NCBI RefSeq assembly: GCF_002278135.3
Contig: NZ_CP029425.2
Coordinates: 2,580,001-2,644,000, forward strand
Length of the DNA: 64,000 nt
Source of the DNA: Bradyrhizobium ottawaense
Lineage (GTDB): Bacteria > Pseudomonadota > Alphaproteobacteria > Rhizobiales > Xanthobacteraceae
Reading direction: 5' to 3'
The translations under genes were made by a program, and so were the position numbers. This document shows, in pieces, positions 8,239-18,077 of the stretch (the first letter of the stretch is position 1; every line of letters starts with the position of its first letter). The notes under the pieces were generated by a model, which was not told where the DNA came from, did not search any database, and saw nothing but the letters and a program-made list of their open reading frames with translations.

Positions 8239-9327
8239 ATGCCGATGCGGCCGCTGAATATCGCGCTTGTCGCAGCGGTCGCCACGCTGCTGGTTGCCGC
8301 TTGTGAAAGGGACCCGGTGGAGGATACGTCCCCGGCGCCACGTCCGGTTCGCACGACCACCGTCGAGAAGCGCGAGCAGCTGACGCCGTTCACGTTCACC
8401 GGGCGCATCGAGGCGGAGGACGAGGTAAGCATTGCATTTCGAATCGGCGGGCGGCTGCTTTCGAACAGCACCCGGCTTGGTGATCGCGTCCAGGCCGGCC
8501 AGCTTCTGGCGCAACTGGAATCGCAGAACGAAGCGAACGCGCTACGCCAGGCGCAGGCGGCGCTTGCTGCTGCGCAAGGCCAGCTCATTCAGGCCCGCAA
8601 TCATTTCGAGCGTCAGCAGACGCTGCTGGCGCAGGGCTGGACCACCCGCGCCAACTTCGAAGCCGCGACGCAGGCGCAGCAGACCGCCCAATCGCAGCTC
8701 GATATGGCCGAAGCCCAGTTGAGCGCCGCCCACGATCAAGTCGGCTTTACCGAGCTGCGCGCCGATGCGCCGGGCAAGGTCACCGAAACCGGCCCCGCCG
8801 CCGGCGAGGTCGTCCAGGCCGGACAGACGATCGCGAAGATCGCTCGCCAGGACGGTCGCGATGCGATCTTCGATGTGCCCGCCCAACTGGTGAGAGCGGC
8901 GCCTGCCGATCTGCAGGTCACGGTCGCGCTCACGGACGATCCGGCAGTGACAGCGCAAGGGCGCGTCCGGCAGGTCGCCGCCCAGGCCAACCCGGTCACG
9001 CGGACCTTCGAGGTCAAGGTGGGCCTTACCGATCCGCCGGCTGCGATGCGGCTCGGGGCGACCGTGGTCGGGCGCGCCGAGGCGAGCTCCGGACCGATGA
9101 TCGGCATTCCCGCAACCGCGCTGACCAGGATGAATCAACAGCCGGCCGTCTGGGTCCTCGATCCCTCGGCCAATACGGTCTCAGCGCGGAACGTCGACGT
9201 GCTGCGGTTCGACCAGGCGCAGGTGATCGTCGCGCAAGGGCTTGATGCCGGCGAGATCGTCGTGACTGCAGGCGTTCAGGCACTTCATCCAGGCCAGAAG
9301 GTGCGCGTGCTCGGGTCGGGGCGATGA
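8239..9327 (+). CDS. RND efflux periplasmic adaptor lipoprotein
   Basis: A 362-residue protein from ATG 8239; a GTG at 8212 is a less likely start because it lengthens the signal. The signal MPMRPLNIALVAAVATLLVAAC ends in a lipobox with Cys22, so it is probably lipid-anchored in the periplasm. Domains in order are the lipoyl half-motif (residues ~45-80), an Ala/Gln-rich helical hairpin (~85-165, SQNEANALRQAQAALAAAQG), the second lipoyl half (ADAPGKVTETGPAAGEVVQAG), and beta-barrel and membrane-proximal domains to the end. It delivers substrate between the RND pump encoded next and an outer-membrane channel not present here. Its stop overlaps the pump start by 4 bp (ATGA). Confidence 0.9.
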   Translation: MPMRPLNIALVAAVATLLVAACERDPVEDTSPAPRPVRTTTVEKREQLTPFTFTGRIEAEDEVSIAFRIGGRLLSNSTRLGDRVQAGQLLAQLESQNEANALRQAQAALAAAQGQLIQARNHFERQQTLLAQGWTTRANFEAATQAQQTAQSQLDMAEAQLSAAHDQVGFTELRADAPGKVTETGPAAGEVVQAGQTIAKIARQDGRDAIFDVPAQLVRAAPADLQVTVALTDDPAVTAQGRVRQVAAQANPVTRTFEVKVGLTDPPAAMRLGATVVGRAEASSGPMIGIPATALTRMNQQPAVWVLDPSANTVSARNVDVLRFDQAQVIVAQGLDAGEIVVTAGVQALHPGQKVRVLGSGR

Positions 9328-12300
9328 GTGGATTCAACCTTTCGGAATGGGCACTGGGGCGACGCTCGCTGGTCGTCTACCTCATGCTGATAGCGGTGGC
9401 CGCCGGCGTCCTGTCATATTTCCGGCTGGGCCGGAACGAGGATCCCGCCTTCACGATCCGGACCATGGTCGTTCATGCCGTCTGGCCAGGGGCGACGGCC
9501 GACAAGACGATGAAGCAGCTGACGGAGCGCCTCGAGCGCCAATTGCAGGAGACCCCGCATCTGGATTTCCTGCGCAGCTTCACCCGGCCGGGCCTCACGA
9601 CCATCTTCGTGAACCTCAAGGGAAGCGCCAATGCGCGGGATGTCTCCGATACCTGGTACCACGTACGGAAGACGATCGGCGACATTCGCCATACGCTGCC
9701 TGCCGGTGTCGTCGGGCCGTTCTTCGACGACGATTTCGGCGACACCTTTGGCATCGTCTACGGCTTCACCAGCGACGGCTTTGCGCAACGCGAGCTGCGT
9801 GACCGGGTCGAGGCGATCCGTTCGCAGCTCCTGGCTGTACCGGATGTCGCGAAGATCGAGCTGCTGGGCGCACAGGAGGAAGTGATCTTCGTCGAGTTCT
9901 CCAAGCAGGAGCTTGCAAATCTCGGCGTCGATCGCACGGCCCTGATCGCGGCGTTGCGGGCGCAGAACATCGTGATGCCGGCGGGAACGATTCAGACCGG
10001 CACCGAGCGGATATCGCTGCGGGTGTCGGGCAGCTTCCTGTCCGAGCAGGACATTGCCGATATCAACTTCGCCGCCGGCGGTCGCATGCTGCGCCTGAGC
10101 GACCTTGCGATGGTGCGGCGGGGTTACGCCGATCCACCCCAGCCACTGTTCCGGATCAATGGCCGTCCGGCGATTGGGCTTGCCATTGCCATGCGCGATG
10201 GCGGCGACATCCTCGCGCTGGGCAGGAACGTCAAGGCGGAGATGGTGCGGATCACCGCTGATCTGCCGATCGGGATCGAGCCGAGCCTGGTGGCCGACCA
10301 GGCCGTCGTCGTGGGCAAGGCGGTCGGCGAGTTCATGACCTCGTTGTTGCAGGCGATCGCCATCATTCTGGTCGTGAGCTTCATCAGCCTCGGCGTTCGT
10401 CCGGGCCTGATCATCGCGCTGGCGATCCCGCTCACGCTTGCGATCGTGTTCCCGGTCATGGCGGTCCTTCAGATCGACATGCAGCGCATATCGCTCGGAG
10501 CCCTGATCATTGCGCTTGCCCTGCTGGTCGATGACGCCATGACGACAACGGACGCCACGCTCATTCGCCTGGCGTTGGGCGACAGCAAGGTCGAGGCCGC
10601 CAGCTACGCGTTTCGGACCCACGCGCTTGCCATGCTTGCGGGGACGCTCGTGACAATCGCGGGCTTCATTCCAGTCGGCTTTGCCGCCAGCGCCGCGAGC
10701 GAATACACGTTCTCGCTGTTCGCAGTGGTCGCGATCGCGCTGCTGGCGTCCTGGTTCGTCGCGGTGATCTTCGCGCCACTGCTCGGCGTTGCCATCCTTG
10801 TCCCGCCAACGCAGAAGGGCGCTACGACTCCCGGACGGGTGTTCCGGCTGTATCGACGATTCCTGATATCGGCGATCCGCGCCAAGTGGTTGACCCTCGG
10901 TGGGACGGCCGCGCTGTTCGCCGCCTCCGTGCTCGCGCTGCCGCTCGTTCCGCAACAGTTCTTTCCGTCCTCCGATCGGCCGGAACTGCTGGTCGATCTC
11001 AGCCTGCCGCAGAATGCATCGATTTTTGCCAGCGAAACCGCGGCAAAGCGTCTGGACAAGATGCTCACGGGCGATCCCGATGTCGCGCATTGGAGCACCA
11101 ATGTCGGGCGCGGTGCGATCCGGTTCTATCTGCCGCTCAGCGTCGAATTGCCGAACGACTTCTTCACGCAGGCGGTCGTCGTCGCCAGAGACATGGGGGC
11201 GCGTGAGCGGCTCCACGGCAAGCTGGAACGATTCCTCGCCGACGAGTTTCCGAACGCGATCTCGTCGGTGTCTCCGCTCGGCCTCGGTCCCCCGGTCGGA
11301 TGGCCACTGCAGTATCGCGTCAGCGGTCCGGACGTCGAGCGGGTGCGCGACATCGCGCTCGAGGTCGCACGGATCGTCGGGGCCGATCCGGCCGCCAAGA
11401 GCGTGAATTTCGACTGGATGGAGCCCGATCGCCAGGTGCGGATTCGCGTCAACCAGGACGAGGCCCGCCTTCTCGGCCTCAGTTCGCAGACGATTTCCAC
11501 CGTTCTGAACACCGTGATATCCGGCACGCCGGTCACGCAGGTGCGGGACGATATCTACCTGGTCGATGTGGTGGTCCGCGCAACCGACGAACAGCGCGTC
11601 TCGCTGGCGAGCTTGCGCACGTTGCAGATGCCGATCGCGGGCAGGCGAACCGTTCCACTGAGCCAGTTTGCATCGTTCGAGTATGATCAGGAGTTTCCTC
11701 TGATCTGGCGACGAGATCGCGTGCACACGCTCACGGTTCGGGCCGCCATTGCCGACCGCGTGCTGCCGGAGACGGTCGTCAACAGGCAGGCCGCGGCCAT
11801 GGCAAAGCTGAAGGCGGCGCTGCCGGCTTCATACCGCGTCGTGGTCGGCGGCACGGTGGAGGAAAGCCGGAATTCGCAGGCGTCCGTCATGGCGGTGGTG
11901 CCTGTGATGCTGTTCGTCATGTTCACGGTCCTGATGGCCCAGTTGCAGAGCTTTCCGCGATTGTTGATGGTCGTCAGTGTTGCGCCGCTCGGTCTGATCG
12001 GCGTCGTCGCAGCGCTGCTGTTGTCGGGCCGGCCGTTGGGCTTCGTCGCCATTCTCGGTGTGCTTGCGCTGCTCGGCATGATCAGCAAGAACGCGGTCAT
12101 CCTGATCGGTCAGATCGAGGCGGAGCGTTCACTGGGGAAGGGGCCCTGGCTGGCCGCGGTGGACGCCAGCAGTTCCCGCTTTCGTCCAATCATGCTGACG
12201 GCCATCTCCACCGTTCTCGGCATGATCCCGATTGCTCCGACGGTGTTCTGGGGGCCAATGGCCTTTGCGATCATGGGCGGCCTGCTGGTTGCGACCGGTC

Positions 12301-12389
12301 TGACCCTGGTCTTCCTGCCGACACTGTATGTCGCCTGGTTCGGCGGAAAGGAGCAGGCCGAAGCGTCCGGCTCTTCGTCCGCGGCCTGA
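9324..12389 (+). CDS. RND family multidrug efflux pump, inner-membrane permease
   Basis: A 1021-residue protein, full length for the AcrB-type family, with twelve TM helices in two halves and two large periplasmic loops. TM1 starts at residue ~15. The intramembrane proton-relay pair is present in TM4 (ALIIALALLVDDAMTTTDAT), and the second-half helix cluster FGFVAILGVLALLGMISKNA-like is at ~905-925. This is a drug/hydrophobe exporter rather than a heavy-metal CzcA type, judged by DD in TM4. Substrate unknown. Translationally coupled to the adaptor; no outer-membrane factor or TetR repressor is adjacent. Confidence 0.9.
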   Translation: MSGFNLSEWALGRRSLVVYLMLIAVAAGVLSYFRLGRNEDPAFTIRTMVVHAVWPGATADKTMKQLTERLERQLQETPHLDFLRSFTRPGLTTIFVNLKGSANARDVSDTWYHVRKTIGDIRHTLPAGVVGPFFDDDFGDTFGIVYGFTSDGFAQRELRDRVEAIRSQLLAVPDVAKIELLGAQEEVIFVEFSKQELANLGVDRTALIAALRAQNIVMPAGTIQTGTERISLRVSGSFLSEQDIADINFAAGGRMLRLSDLAMVRRGYADPPQPLFRINGRPAIGLAIAMRDGGDILALGRNVKAEMVRITADLPIGIEPSLVADQAVVVGKAVGEFMTSLLQAIAIILVVSFISLGVRPGLIIALAIPLTLAIVFPVMAVLQIDMQRISLGALIIALALLVDDAMTTTDATLIRLALGDSKVEAASYAFRTHALAMLAGTLVTIAGFIPVGFAASAASEYTFSLFAVVAIALLASWFVAVIFAPLLGVAILVPPTQKGATTPGRVFRLYRRFLISAIRAKWLTLGGTAALFAASVLALPLVPQQFFPSSDRPELLVDLSLPQNASIFASETAAKRLDKMLTGDPDVAHWSTNVGRGAIRFYLPLSVELPNDFFTQAVVVARDMGARERLHGKLERFLADEFPNAISSVSPLGLGPPVGWPLQYRVSGPDVERVRDIALEVARIVGADPAAKSVNFDWMEPDRQVRIRVNQDEARLLGLSSQTISTVLNTVISGTPVTQVRDDIYLVDVVVRATDEQRVSLASLRTLQMPIAGRRTVPLSQFASFEYDQEFPLIWRRDRVHTLTVRAAIADRVLPETVVNRQAAAMAKLKAALPASYRVVVGGTVEESRNSQASVMAVVPVMLFVMFTVLMAQLQSFPRLLMVVSVAPLGLIGVVAALLLSGRPLGFVAILGVLALLGMISKNAVILIGQIEAERSLGKGPWLAAVDASSSRFRPIMLTAISTVLGMIPIAPTVFWGPMAFAIMGGLLVATGLTLVFLPTLYVAWFGGKEQAEASGSSSAA

Positions 12390-12532
12390 GAGCGCGTGGG
12401 CGGTGAGGGTAATCCCGGACCTCGACTAGGTAATCACCTGATTGGCCATGCGTGCCCCACGGCGCATCGTCCGGGTCGCAGCGAGCGAAGCGGCCGCAAC
12501 GCCAACCATCACTCGCGGTTCGAGGCCTTCAC

Positions 12533-13966
12533 ATGAGCGCGACGCCGTCGATCCAGAAGCTCTCGCTGTTTGCTCTGACGGCCATGGTGGTCGGCTCCAT
12601 GGTCGGTTCCGGCATCTTCTCACTGCCGCGCACATTCGGCATCGCAACCGGTCCATTCGGCGCCATCTTAGCCTGGTGCATCGCCGGCGGTGGCATGTAC
12701 ACGCTGGCGCGCGTGTTTCAGTCGTTGGCGGAGCGAAAGCCTGAACTCGATGCTGGTGTCTACGCCTATGCGAAAGCAGGTTTCGGCGATTATCCCGGCT
12801 TCTTGTCGGCGCTTGGATATTGGATGGGAAGCTGCATTGGCAACGTGTCGTATTGGGTCCTGATCAAGTCGACCTTGGGCGCGTTCTTTCCTGTGTTTGG
12901 TGACGGCAATACCGTCATCGCGATCATCGTTGCCTCGATCGGGATCTGGCTTTTCCACTTCATGATCCTGCGTGGCGTGCAACAGGCCGCCGCGATCAAC
13001 ACCATCGTGACCATTGCCAAGATCGTGCCGATCCTGGTCTTTATCGTCATCCTGATCTTCGCCTTCAAGGCCGACCAGTTCCGCGACAATTTCTGGGGCG
13101 GCGAGGGCATGCCGGACAAGGGCCTCTTCGAGCAGATCCGCGCGACCATGCTGGTCACGGTGTTCGTGTTCCTCGGGATCGAGGGCGCCAGCGTCTATTC
13201 CCGCTATGCCAAGGAGCGATCCCATGTCGGCGCGGCGACGATCATCGGCTTTGTGATGGTGACCAGCCTGATGGTGCTCGTCACCATGCTGCCCTACGCC
13301 GTGCTGCCGCGTCCCGACATCGCCGACATGCGTCAGCCGTCCATGGCAGCGGTGCTGGAGGCCGTGGTGGGACATTGGGGCGCGGTCTTCGTCAGCATCG
13401 GACTTCTGGTTTCGGTGCTCGGGGCTTATCTCGCCTGGAGCTTGATCTGCACCGAAGTTCTTTCGGCCGCGGGCCGCACCAGGGATATGCCGGCCCTGTT
13501 CGGCACCGAGAACGAGAACAAGGTCCCGGCGGCGGCGCTGTGGCTGACCAACATCGTCGTCCAGCTCTTCGTCATCAGCACCTACTGGTCGCGGGACGCT
13601 TTCTCGCTGATGCTCAATCTGACGAGCGTCATGAATTTGATCCCGTTTTTCCTGGTCGCAGCCTACGGGCTCCTGCTGGTCAAGCGGGGCGAGACCTATG
13701 AGAAGCGTCCGGACGAGCGTCGAAGCGGGCTGGTCTTTACCGGAATTGCGCTGATCTACACGCTCTTCCTGATCTATGCGGCCGGAATGAAATATCTGCT
13801 GCTGTCGGCCATCCTCTACGCGCCCGGCACGGCACTGTATTTGTGGGCACGCCTCGAGCAAAAGGCGAGAGTCTTCACCTTCGTCGAGTGGATCATCTTC
13901 ATTGTCGTTGCGATCGGCGCGGTCATCGGCATTCATGGCCTGGCCACCGGCTACATCACGATCTGA
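12533..13966 (+). CDS. APC-family arginine/ornithine-type antiporter, copy 2 (next to arcA)
   Basis: A 477-residue protein. The chosen start, ATG 12533 ([20 protein letters not shown]), has a GAGG upstream; a longer frame begins at 12452. TM1 signature [16 protein letters not shown], then [12 protein letters not shown]. About twelve helices. It is close in sequence to the antiporter at 4.3 kb throughout. The gene precedes arcA by 26 bp, the classical arcD-arcA pairing, so arginine import in exchange for ornithine (or citrulline) is the likely function. In other bacteria arcD-arcA serves substrate-level ATP formation without oxygen or acid resistance through ammonia release. Confidence 0.88.
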   Translation: MSATPSIQKLSLFALTAMVVGSMVGSGIFSLPRTFGIATGPFGAILAWCIAGGGMYTLARVFQSLAERKPELDAGVYAYAKAGFGDYPGFLSALGYWMGSCIGNVSYWVLIKSTLGAFFPVFGDGNTVIAIIVASIGIWLFHFMILRGVQQAAAINTIVTIAKIVPILVFIVILIFAFKADQFRDNFWGGEGMPDKGLFEQIRATMLVTVFVFLGIEGASVYSRYAKERSHVGAATIIGFVMVTSLMVLVTMLPYAVLPRPDIADMRQPSMAAVLEAVVGHWGAVFVSIGLLVSVLGAYLAWSLICTEVLSAAGRTRDMPALFGTENENKVPAAALWLTNIVVQLFVISTYWSRDAFSLMLNLTSVMNLIPFFLVAAYGLLLVKRGETYEKRPDERRSGLVFTGIALIYTLFLIYAAGMKYLLLSAILYAPGTALYLWARLEQKARVFTFVEWIIFIVVAIGAVIGIHGLATGYITI

Positions 13967-13992
13967 ACGGAGCGGTTCCGGAGATAGGCCCC

Positions 13993-15255
13993 ATGACAAA
14001 GCAGACATCGGATGCAGGGATTCCCTTCGGTGTTCATTCGGAAGTCGGCCAGCTGCGCAAGGTGCTGGTCTGTTCGCCGGGGCGGGCTCATCAACGTCTG
14101 ACGCCGACGAACTGCGACACCTTGCTGTTCGATGACGTCCTATGGGTCGACAATGCCAAGCGCGATCATTTCGATTTCGTGCAGAAGATGCGTGACCGCG
14201 GTATCGAAGTCGTCGAGATGCACAATCTCCTCGCCGACACGGTCGCCATTCCGGAGGCGAGGACGTGGATTCTCGACAACCAGGTAATCCCCAATCAGGT
14301 CGGCCTCGGCCTGATCGACGAGCTGCGCGGCTATTTGGAAAGTCTCAAGCCGCGCGAGCTGGCGGAGACGCTGATCGGCGGATTGTCGACCCAGGACTTT
14401 CCCGAAGCCCGCGGCGGCGAGACGCTCAGGCTCATCCGCGAAGCGGCCGGCATGACCGAGTATCTCCTGCCGCCGCTTCCCAACACCCTGTACACGCGCG
14501 ATACGACCTGCTGGATCTACGGGGGGGTTACGCTGAATTCGCTGTTCTGGCCGGCGCGCCACGAAGAGCCTATCCTCGCCGCCGCGATCTATAAGTTCCA
14601 TCCGGATTTCGCCGGCAAGGTCAATGTCTGGTGGGGCGATCCGACACAGGATCACGGCCTTGCGACGCTCGAGGGCGGCGACGTGATGCCGATCGGAAAA
14701 GGCAACGTGCTGATCGGATTGAGCGAGCGCACCTCGCGGCAGGCCATCAGCCAGCTCGCCGCCGCCCTGTTCAAGAAGAAGGCGGCCGAGCGCGTGATCG
14801 TGGCCGCCATGCCCAAGCTCCGAGCGGCGATGCATCTGGATACGGTCTTCACGTTCGCCGATCGCGATTGCGTGCTGCTTTATCCGGACATCGTCAACAA
14901 TATCGCGGCATTTTCCTACCGTCCGGCCGACAGCTCCGCAGGCGTCGAACTGCGCAAGGATGAAAAGCCCTTCGTCGAGGTCGTCGCAGAGGCGCTTGGG
15001 CTGAAGAAGCTGCGCGTGGTCGAGACAGGCGGAAATGCCTATATGCGCGAGCGAACCCAGTGGGATAGCGGCGCCAATCTCGTCTGCGCATCCCCGGGCG
15101 TCGTGTTTGCCTATGACCGCAACACCTACACCAACACGCTGCTGCGCAAGGAGGGCATCGAGGTCATCACCATCGTTGGCGCGGAACTCGGACGTGGTCG
15201 CGGCGGCGGTCATTGCATGACCTGTCCGATCATCAGGGACGCAGTCGACTATTAG
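13993..15255 (+). CDS. arcA: Arginine deiminase
   Basis: A 420-residue enzyme, the usual length, starting at ATG 13993 ([19 protein letters not shown]). It hydrolyses arginine to citrulline and ammonia. Catalytic landmarks of the guanidino-hydrolase superfamily are present: YTRDTTCW (substrate Asp), LEGGD (general Glu), [10 protein letters not shown] (His and Asp) and the C-terminal [13 protein letters not shown] with nucleophile Cys408, equivalent to Cys406 of the Pseudomonas enzyme. Ornithine carbamoyltransferase (arcB) and carbamate kinase (arcC) are not found in this window. ATP would be formed only if they are encoded elsewhere; otherwise the pathway may serve ammonia release. Confidence 0.95.
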   Translation: MTKQTSDAGIPFGVHSEVGQLRKVLVCSPGRAHQRLTPTNCDTLLFDDVLWVDNAKRDHFDFVQKMRDRGIEVVEMHNLLADTVAIPEARTWILDNQVIPNQVGLGLIDELRGYLESLKPRELAETLIGGLSTQDFPEARGGETLRLIREAAGMTEYLLPPLPNTLYTRDTTCWIYGGVTLNSLFWPARHEEPILAAAIYKFHPDFAGKVNVWWGDPTQDHGLATLEGGDVMPIGKGNVLIGLSERTSRQAISQLAAALFKKKAAERVIVAAMPKLRAAMHLDTVFTFADRDCVLLYPDIVNNIAAFSYRPADSSAGVELRKDEKPFVEVVAEALGLKKLRVVETGGNAYMRERTQWDSGANLVCASPGVVFAYDRNTYTNTLLRKEGIEVITIVGAELGRGRGGGHCMTCPIIRDAVDY

Positions 15256-15400
15256 GCCCGCAGCAGCGGCCCTTGCGGCTGTTTGCGAAACGATGATCGA
15301 TCTCATCAACCCATGATTTAATCGAATAACATTAACACGCCACAATCGTGTCACAGCCTGACGCGAATCCCGATGCACGCGACAGCCATCGAGGGACGCC

Positions 15401-16222
15401 ATGCGAAGGTCCAGAATTCTTCTGCCGATCTTTGGTCTGTTCGGCGCAAGCACGGCAGGCGCAGCCGACCTTGATGTCACCGAGTTCAAGACGATCGCGG
15501 CCCCTGTACCGTACACCTCCGCACCATTCTGGAGCGTCGTCGGTTCCATCGCGCCCACCTTCACCGACAACGCCCTGTTTACCCGGGACAACCGCAAGTC
15601 GGATGTTTACTACGTGCCCGACGTGAGCGTCCGGCTGGACGGGAACCTCAGCAATGACCTGTCGTACCGCCTCTATGCACGCGCGCAATATGAAGCGTTT
15701 TCGCGGGAGAAGGACGGCAACTTTGCCGTCGCGCGGATGGGCGGGCGCCTGACCCAAAACTGGGACGGCTGGCGTTTCTCCGCCATTTACGAGCATCGCT
15801 ACGATTTTGACGGTATCTACCGCGACCTGGCCTTCACCTCGAACGATGTGATGGGCTCGGTTGCGCGTGACTTCCGCTTCGACAACGCGACGTTTTCGCC
15901 GTTGCTGCTCCTGACCTATCGATTTTCCGACCTGGCGGAGGCGCGCCGCTGGCGCTTCGACGCCGTGCTCGGTATCGAGGTCAAGCTCGATTCCAAATGG
16001 TCGATTGTCAGCACGCCACTGTTCGAGGCTTACTGGTTCACCGATGGGCTCAATAGCGGGCGGCGCGATCAGCTCTATTCGGCAGACGTCGGCCTGAAGT
16101 ATAATTTTGCGAGCAATGTGTCGCTCACGACGACCGTGCTGTACGAGGCTCGAACGTCGAACGTACCGCTACGGCGATACAGGGACGTTCGCATCGGCCC
16201 TCGTCTGGATTTCGCATTCTGA
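15401..16222 (+). CDS. Outer-membrane beta-barrel protein
   Basis: A 273-residue protein with signal peptide MRRSRILLPIFGLFGASTAG (cleavage near AGA-A). A mature part of alternating strands with many aromatic girdle residues follows (SYRLYARAQYEAF, WRFSAIYEHRYDFDG). The last strand ends in Phe (RIGPRLDFAF), the BAM-recognition feature of outer-membrane barrels. Strand count suggests about 12. No specific porin or transporter family is recognised. The neighbouring small secreted protein starts 14 bp downstream and may be co-transcribed. Confident on location, not on function. Confidence 0.75.
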   Translation: MRRSRILLPIFGLFGASTAGAADLDVTEFKTIAAPVPYTSAPFWSVVGSIAPTFTDNALFTRDNRKSDVYYVPDVSVRLDGNLSNDLSYRLYARAQYEAFSREKDGNFAVARMGGRLTQNWDGWRFSAIYEHRYDFDGIYRDLAFTSNDVMGSVARDFRFDNATFSPLLLLTYRFSDLAEARRWRFDAVLGIEVKLDSKWSIVSTPLFEAYWFTDGLNSGRRDQLYSADVGLKYNFASNVSLTTTVLYEARTSNVPLRRYRDVRIGPRLDFAF

Positions 16223-16236
16223 GAGGTATCCGATCG

Positions 16237-16491
16237 ATGCACGCAAGAGGCTTGTCGCTGTTGATCGGCATTGTTGTGGGCATAGCGGCGGTATCCCTTG
16301 CCGCCGCCGATCCACGCGATGCCGTCGATCGAAGCCAGCGTCTTGATACCGATGCGCTTCGGGACGATGCTGCGACGAACCGTTTGACGCTGCCATCGCA
16401 TCCCCTGCAGATTGCGCCACCTCCGACGGCTCCGAAAGCAAGGACGGAACGCAGGAGGAGGTCCGGCGCAAATGGTGGCGGCAGCCGCTAG
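16237..16491 (+). CDS. Small secreted protein, unknown function
   Basis: An 84-residue protein with signal peptide MHARGLSLLIGIVVGIAAVS (cleavage near AAA-D). The polar mature part of about 60 residues has a Pro run (IAPPPTAPKA) and a basic Gly/Arg tail. A GAGAGG lies upstream of the ATG. No family recognised. It follows the outer-membrane barrel gene by 14 bp on the same strand, suggesting an envelope role. Confidence 0.5.
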   Translation: MHARGLSLLIGIVVGIAAVSLAAADPRDAVDRSQRLDTDALRDDAATNRLTLPSHPLQIAPPPTAPKARTERRRRSGANGGGSR

Positions 16492-16547
16492 CGCCTCGCT
16501 ACGTTGGTAGGCATGGCCGCCTATCGGCGCGGGAGTTCGCTGTCTCG

Positions 16548-16653
16548 GAATTCCGCATTTTTAATCTCTGTTGCGCCAAATTCGAGCGCTTGCGCAGGAC
16601 ACGAACTGCTTCGCCGCGCAGACGCCGCGTCGCGAATTCGAGATTTTAATCCT
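16548..16653 (+). repeat. Imperfect ~20-bp direct repeat in kinase leader region
   Basis: GAATTCCGCATTTTTAATCTC at 16548-16568 (GAATTC core plus TTTTAATC) recurs as GAATTCGAGATTTTAATCCT at 16634-16653, 86 bp later. Both lie upstream of the promoter-like element at 16670 in the 317-bp gap before the sensor-kinase gene, and the AT-rich cores stand out from the GC-rich surroundings. They could be a regulator's paired sites. Apart from this and the promoter, I see no gene in the gap. Confidence 0.35.
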
Positions 16654-16669
16654 AAGAAAATGCTACCTC

Positions 16670-16699
16670 TTGTTGTGGGGCGATTCCAAGGTGTATAAT
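16670..16699 (+). promoter_or_regulatory. Sigma-70-like promoter for the kinase/regulator operon
   Basis: TTGTTG (16670-16675), 18-bp spacer, TATAAT (16694-16699), a perfect -10 box. Transcription would start near 16706, leaving a ~100-nt leader before the GTG at 16809. Confidence 0.6.
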
Positions 16700-16808
16700 T
16701 GGATCGGCTCCAAGGCGCCGCGGGCCGGCGAGGGGACATGTCCCCGAACAGGCGAGCGGACACAGGTGATGCTGTTGTCAGCGTCGCGATGTCGCCGGAG
16801 AAGAGTGA

Positions 16809-18017
16809 GTGCGTATCGTGAAGGTACATGTCTCCCCCGCCAGCGAGTCGCATCGAACCGGCCTCGGGAACTGGCTGCGGACAGGTTCGGAACAATCGAT
16901 CGAAGCGCTCTATTGGACGTTTTCGACTGATCTCCTCTTCGTCGTGCGCCCGTCTCCTGAAGGGCGCTTCGTCTATGAGGCGATCAATCCGGAGTTCGGG
17001 TCCCGGCTCGGTCTCTCGCCGGAGGACGTTTACGACATGGATGTGTTCGATTGCATGAACGCAGACGACGCTAGAATCGTCTGCCAGGCGCTGGGGGCGT
17101 GCGTTGCGGAAGGAGCGGAAATCAGGATCCGGCAGCGTCTCGCGTTCGGCGGCTCGCCCCGGAACGTCGAAACGGTAGTAACTCCGGTCGTTCAATCTTC
17201 GTGTGGTGGTGCGGTTCGCTTGATCGGCAGCCACCGCGCCCTGCGCAGCCGCGCGTTCGAGAGCGGGGTCGGACAGGGCAACGGGCTCGACGTGAACCTT
17301 GGCCTGGTATCGATCCAGGAAGGCATCCAGCAGCGGATAGCGTCCGATCTCCACGATTCGACCTGCCAGCACCTGATTGCCGCGAGTCTCGGTCTCATGC
17401 GGATCCGAAGCAGCATCGGCGAACCGGATTTGGCCGAGCGGCTCTGCGACGAAATCGATGCATCGATCGATGAAGCCCTCCGGGAAATCCGCGCCTTTGC
17501 CTATCTGCTGCATCCCCGGAACCTCGCCGGTGAGGGCCTGAAGGCTGCGATCGAGCGGTACGCGGAGGGATTTGCGGCGCGCACGTCGTTGCGCGCGAGT
17601 GTCAACATCGTGCCGGATGTGGATCGGTTGCCTTACGAGACGAAACGAACGTTGCTACGGGTCGTCCAGGAAGCGCTGACGAACGTCTTCCGTCATGCGA
17701 ACGCGACCGAGGTGGCCATCGTTATCGACACCGCGGACGGCCGGTTTCACCTGACGCTCAGCGACAATGGACGTGGGCTCCCGCCGGGTTTCGGCAGGAG
17801 CGCGGTCTCTGTTGGTGTCGGAATTCCGGCGATGCAAGCACGGCTGCACGAGATCGGGGGTACGCTCGATATCCAATCCAGTCGCGCGCCCCGGCATGCC
17901 GGCACGGTGCTGTGTGCAGTATTTCCGTATGCTCCCTCGGCGAACAGGGCCAATCGCCGCGGGGCCACGACAAATGCAAGGGCCCGCGCAGGCGCACAAT
18001 CAGCGAAAAAACACTAA
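16809..18017 (+). CDS. NarX/DegS-type sensor histidine kinase (HisKA_3), soluble
   Basis: A 402-residue protein from GTG 16809, with GGAGAAG 5 bases upstream. A PAS-like sensor domain spans about residues 32-145. HisKA_3 (~165-235) holds the phosphate-accepting His182 in RIASDLHDSTCQH. The HATPase domain has its N-box at EALTNVFRHANA (~288), G1 DNGRGLPPG (~319) and G2 VGVGIPAMQARL (~335). No TM segment, so it senses a cytoplasmic signal. The last ~30 residues are a basic Ala/Arg tail. Two NarL/FixJ-family response regulators follow on the same strand and are the probable partners. Confidence 0.9.
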   Translation: MRIVKVHVSPASESHRTGLGNWLRTGSEQSIEALYWTFSTDLLFVVRPSPEGRFVYEAINPEFGSRLGLSPEDVYDMDVFDCMNADDARIVCQALGACVAEGAEIRIRQRLAFGGSPRNVETVVTPVVQSSCGGAVRLIGSHRALRSRAFESGVGQGNGLDVNLGLVSIQEGIQQRIASDLHDSTCQHLIAASLGLMRIRSSIGEPDLAERLCDEIDASIDEALREIRAFAYLLHPRNLAGEGLKAAIERYAEGFAARTSLRASVNIVPDVDRLPYETKRTLLRVVQEALTNVFRHANATEVAIVIDTADGRFHLTLSDNGRGLPPGFGRSAVSVGVGIPAMQARLHEIGGTLDIQSSRAPRHAGTVLCAVFPYAPSANRANRRGATTNARARAGAQSAKKH

Positions 18018-18077
18018 CTGCGGGGCGGCGGGCCGGGGTCACGGCCCATCGCCGATGCGGATTCGGAGTGCTCTGCC

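Noticed and set aside
8226..8239. TTGACCGATGATCA near the RND adaptor start as an FNR box
   Set aside because: The right half is not CAA and it overlaps the translation start region.
9414..11726. Long open frame (770 codons) on the minus strand opposite the RND pump
   Set aside because: Its product is Arg/Asp/His-rich with no domain, a usual shadow of a GC-rich gene; the plus-strand frame encodes a complete pump.
12668..14008. Open frame of ~445 codons opposite the antiporter copy 2
   Set aside because: Shadow frame; charged, low-complexity product with no recognisable motif.
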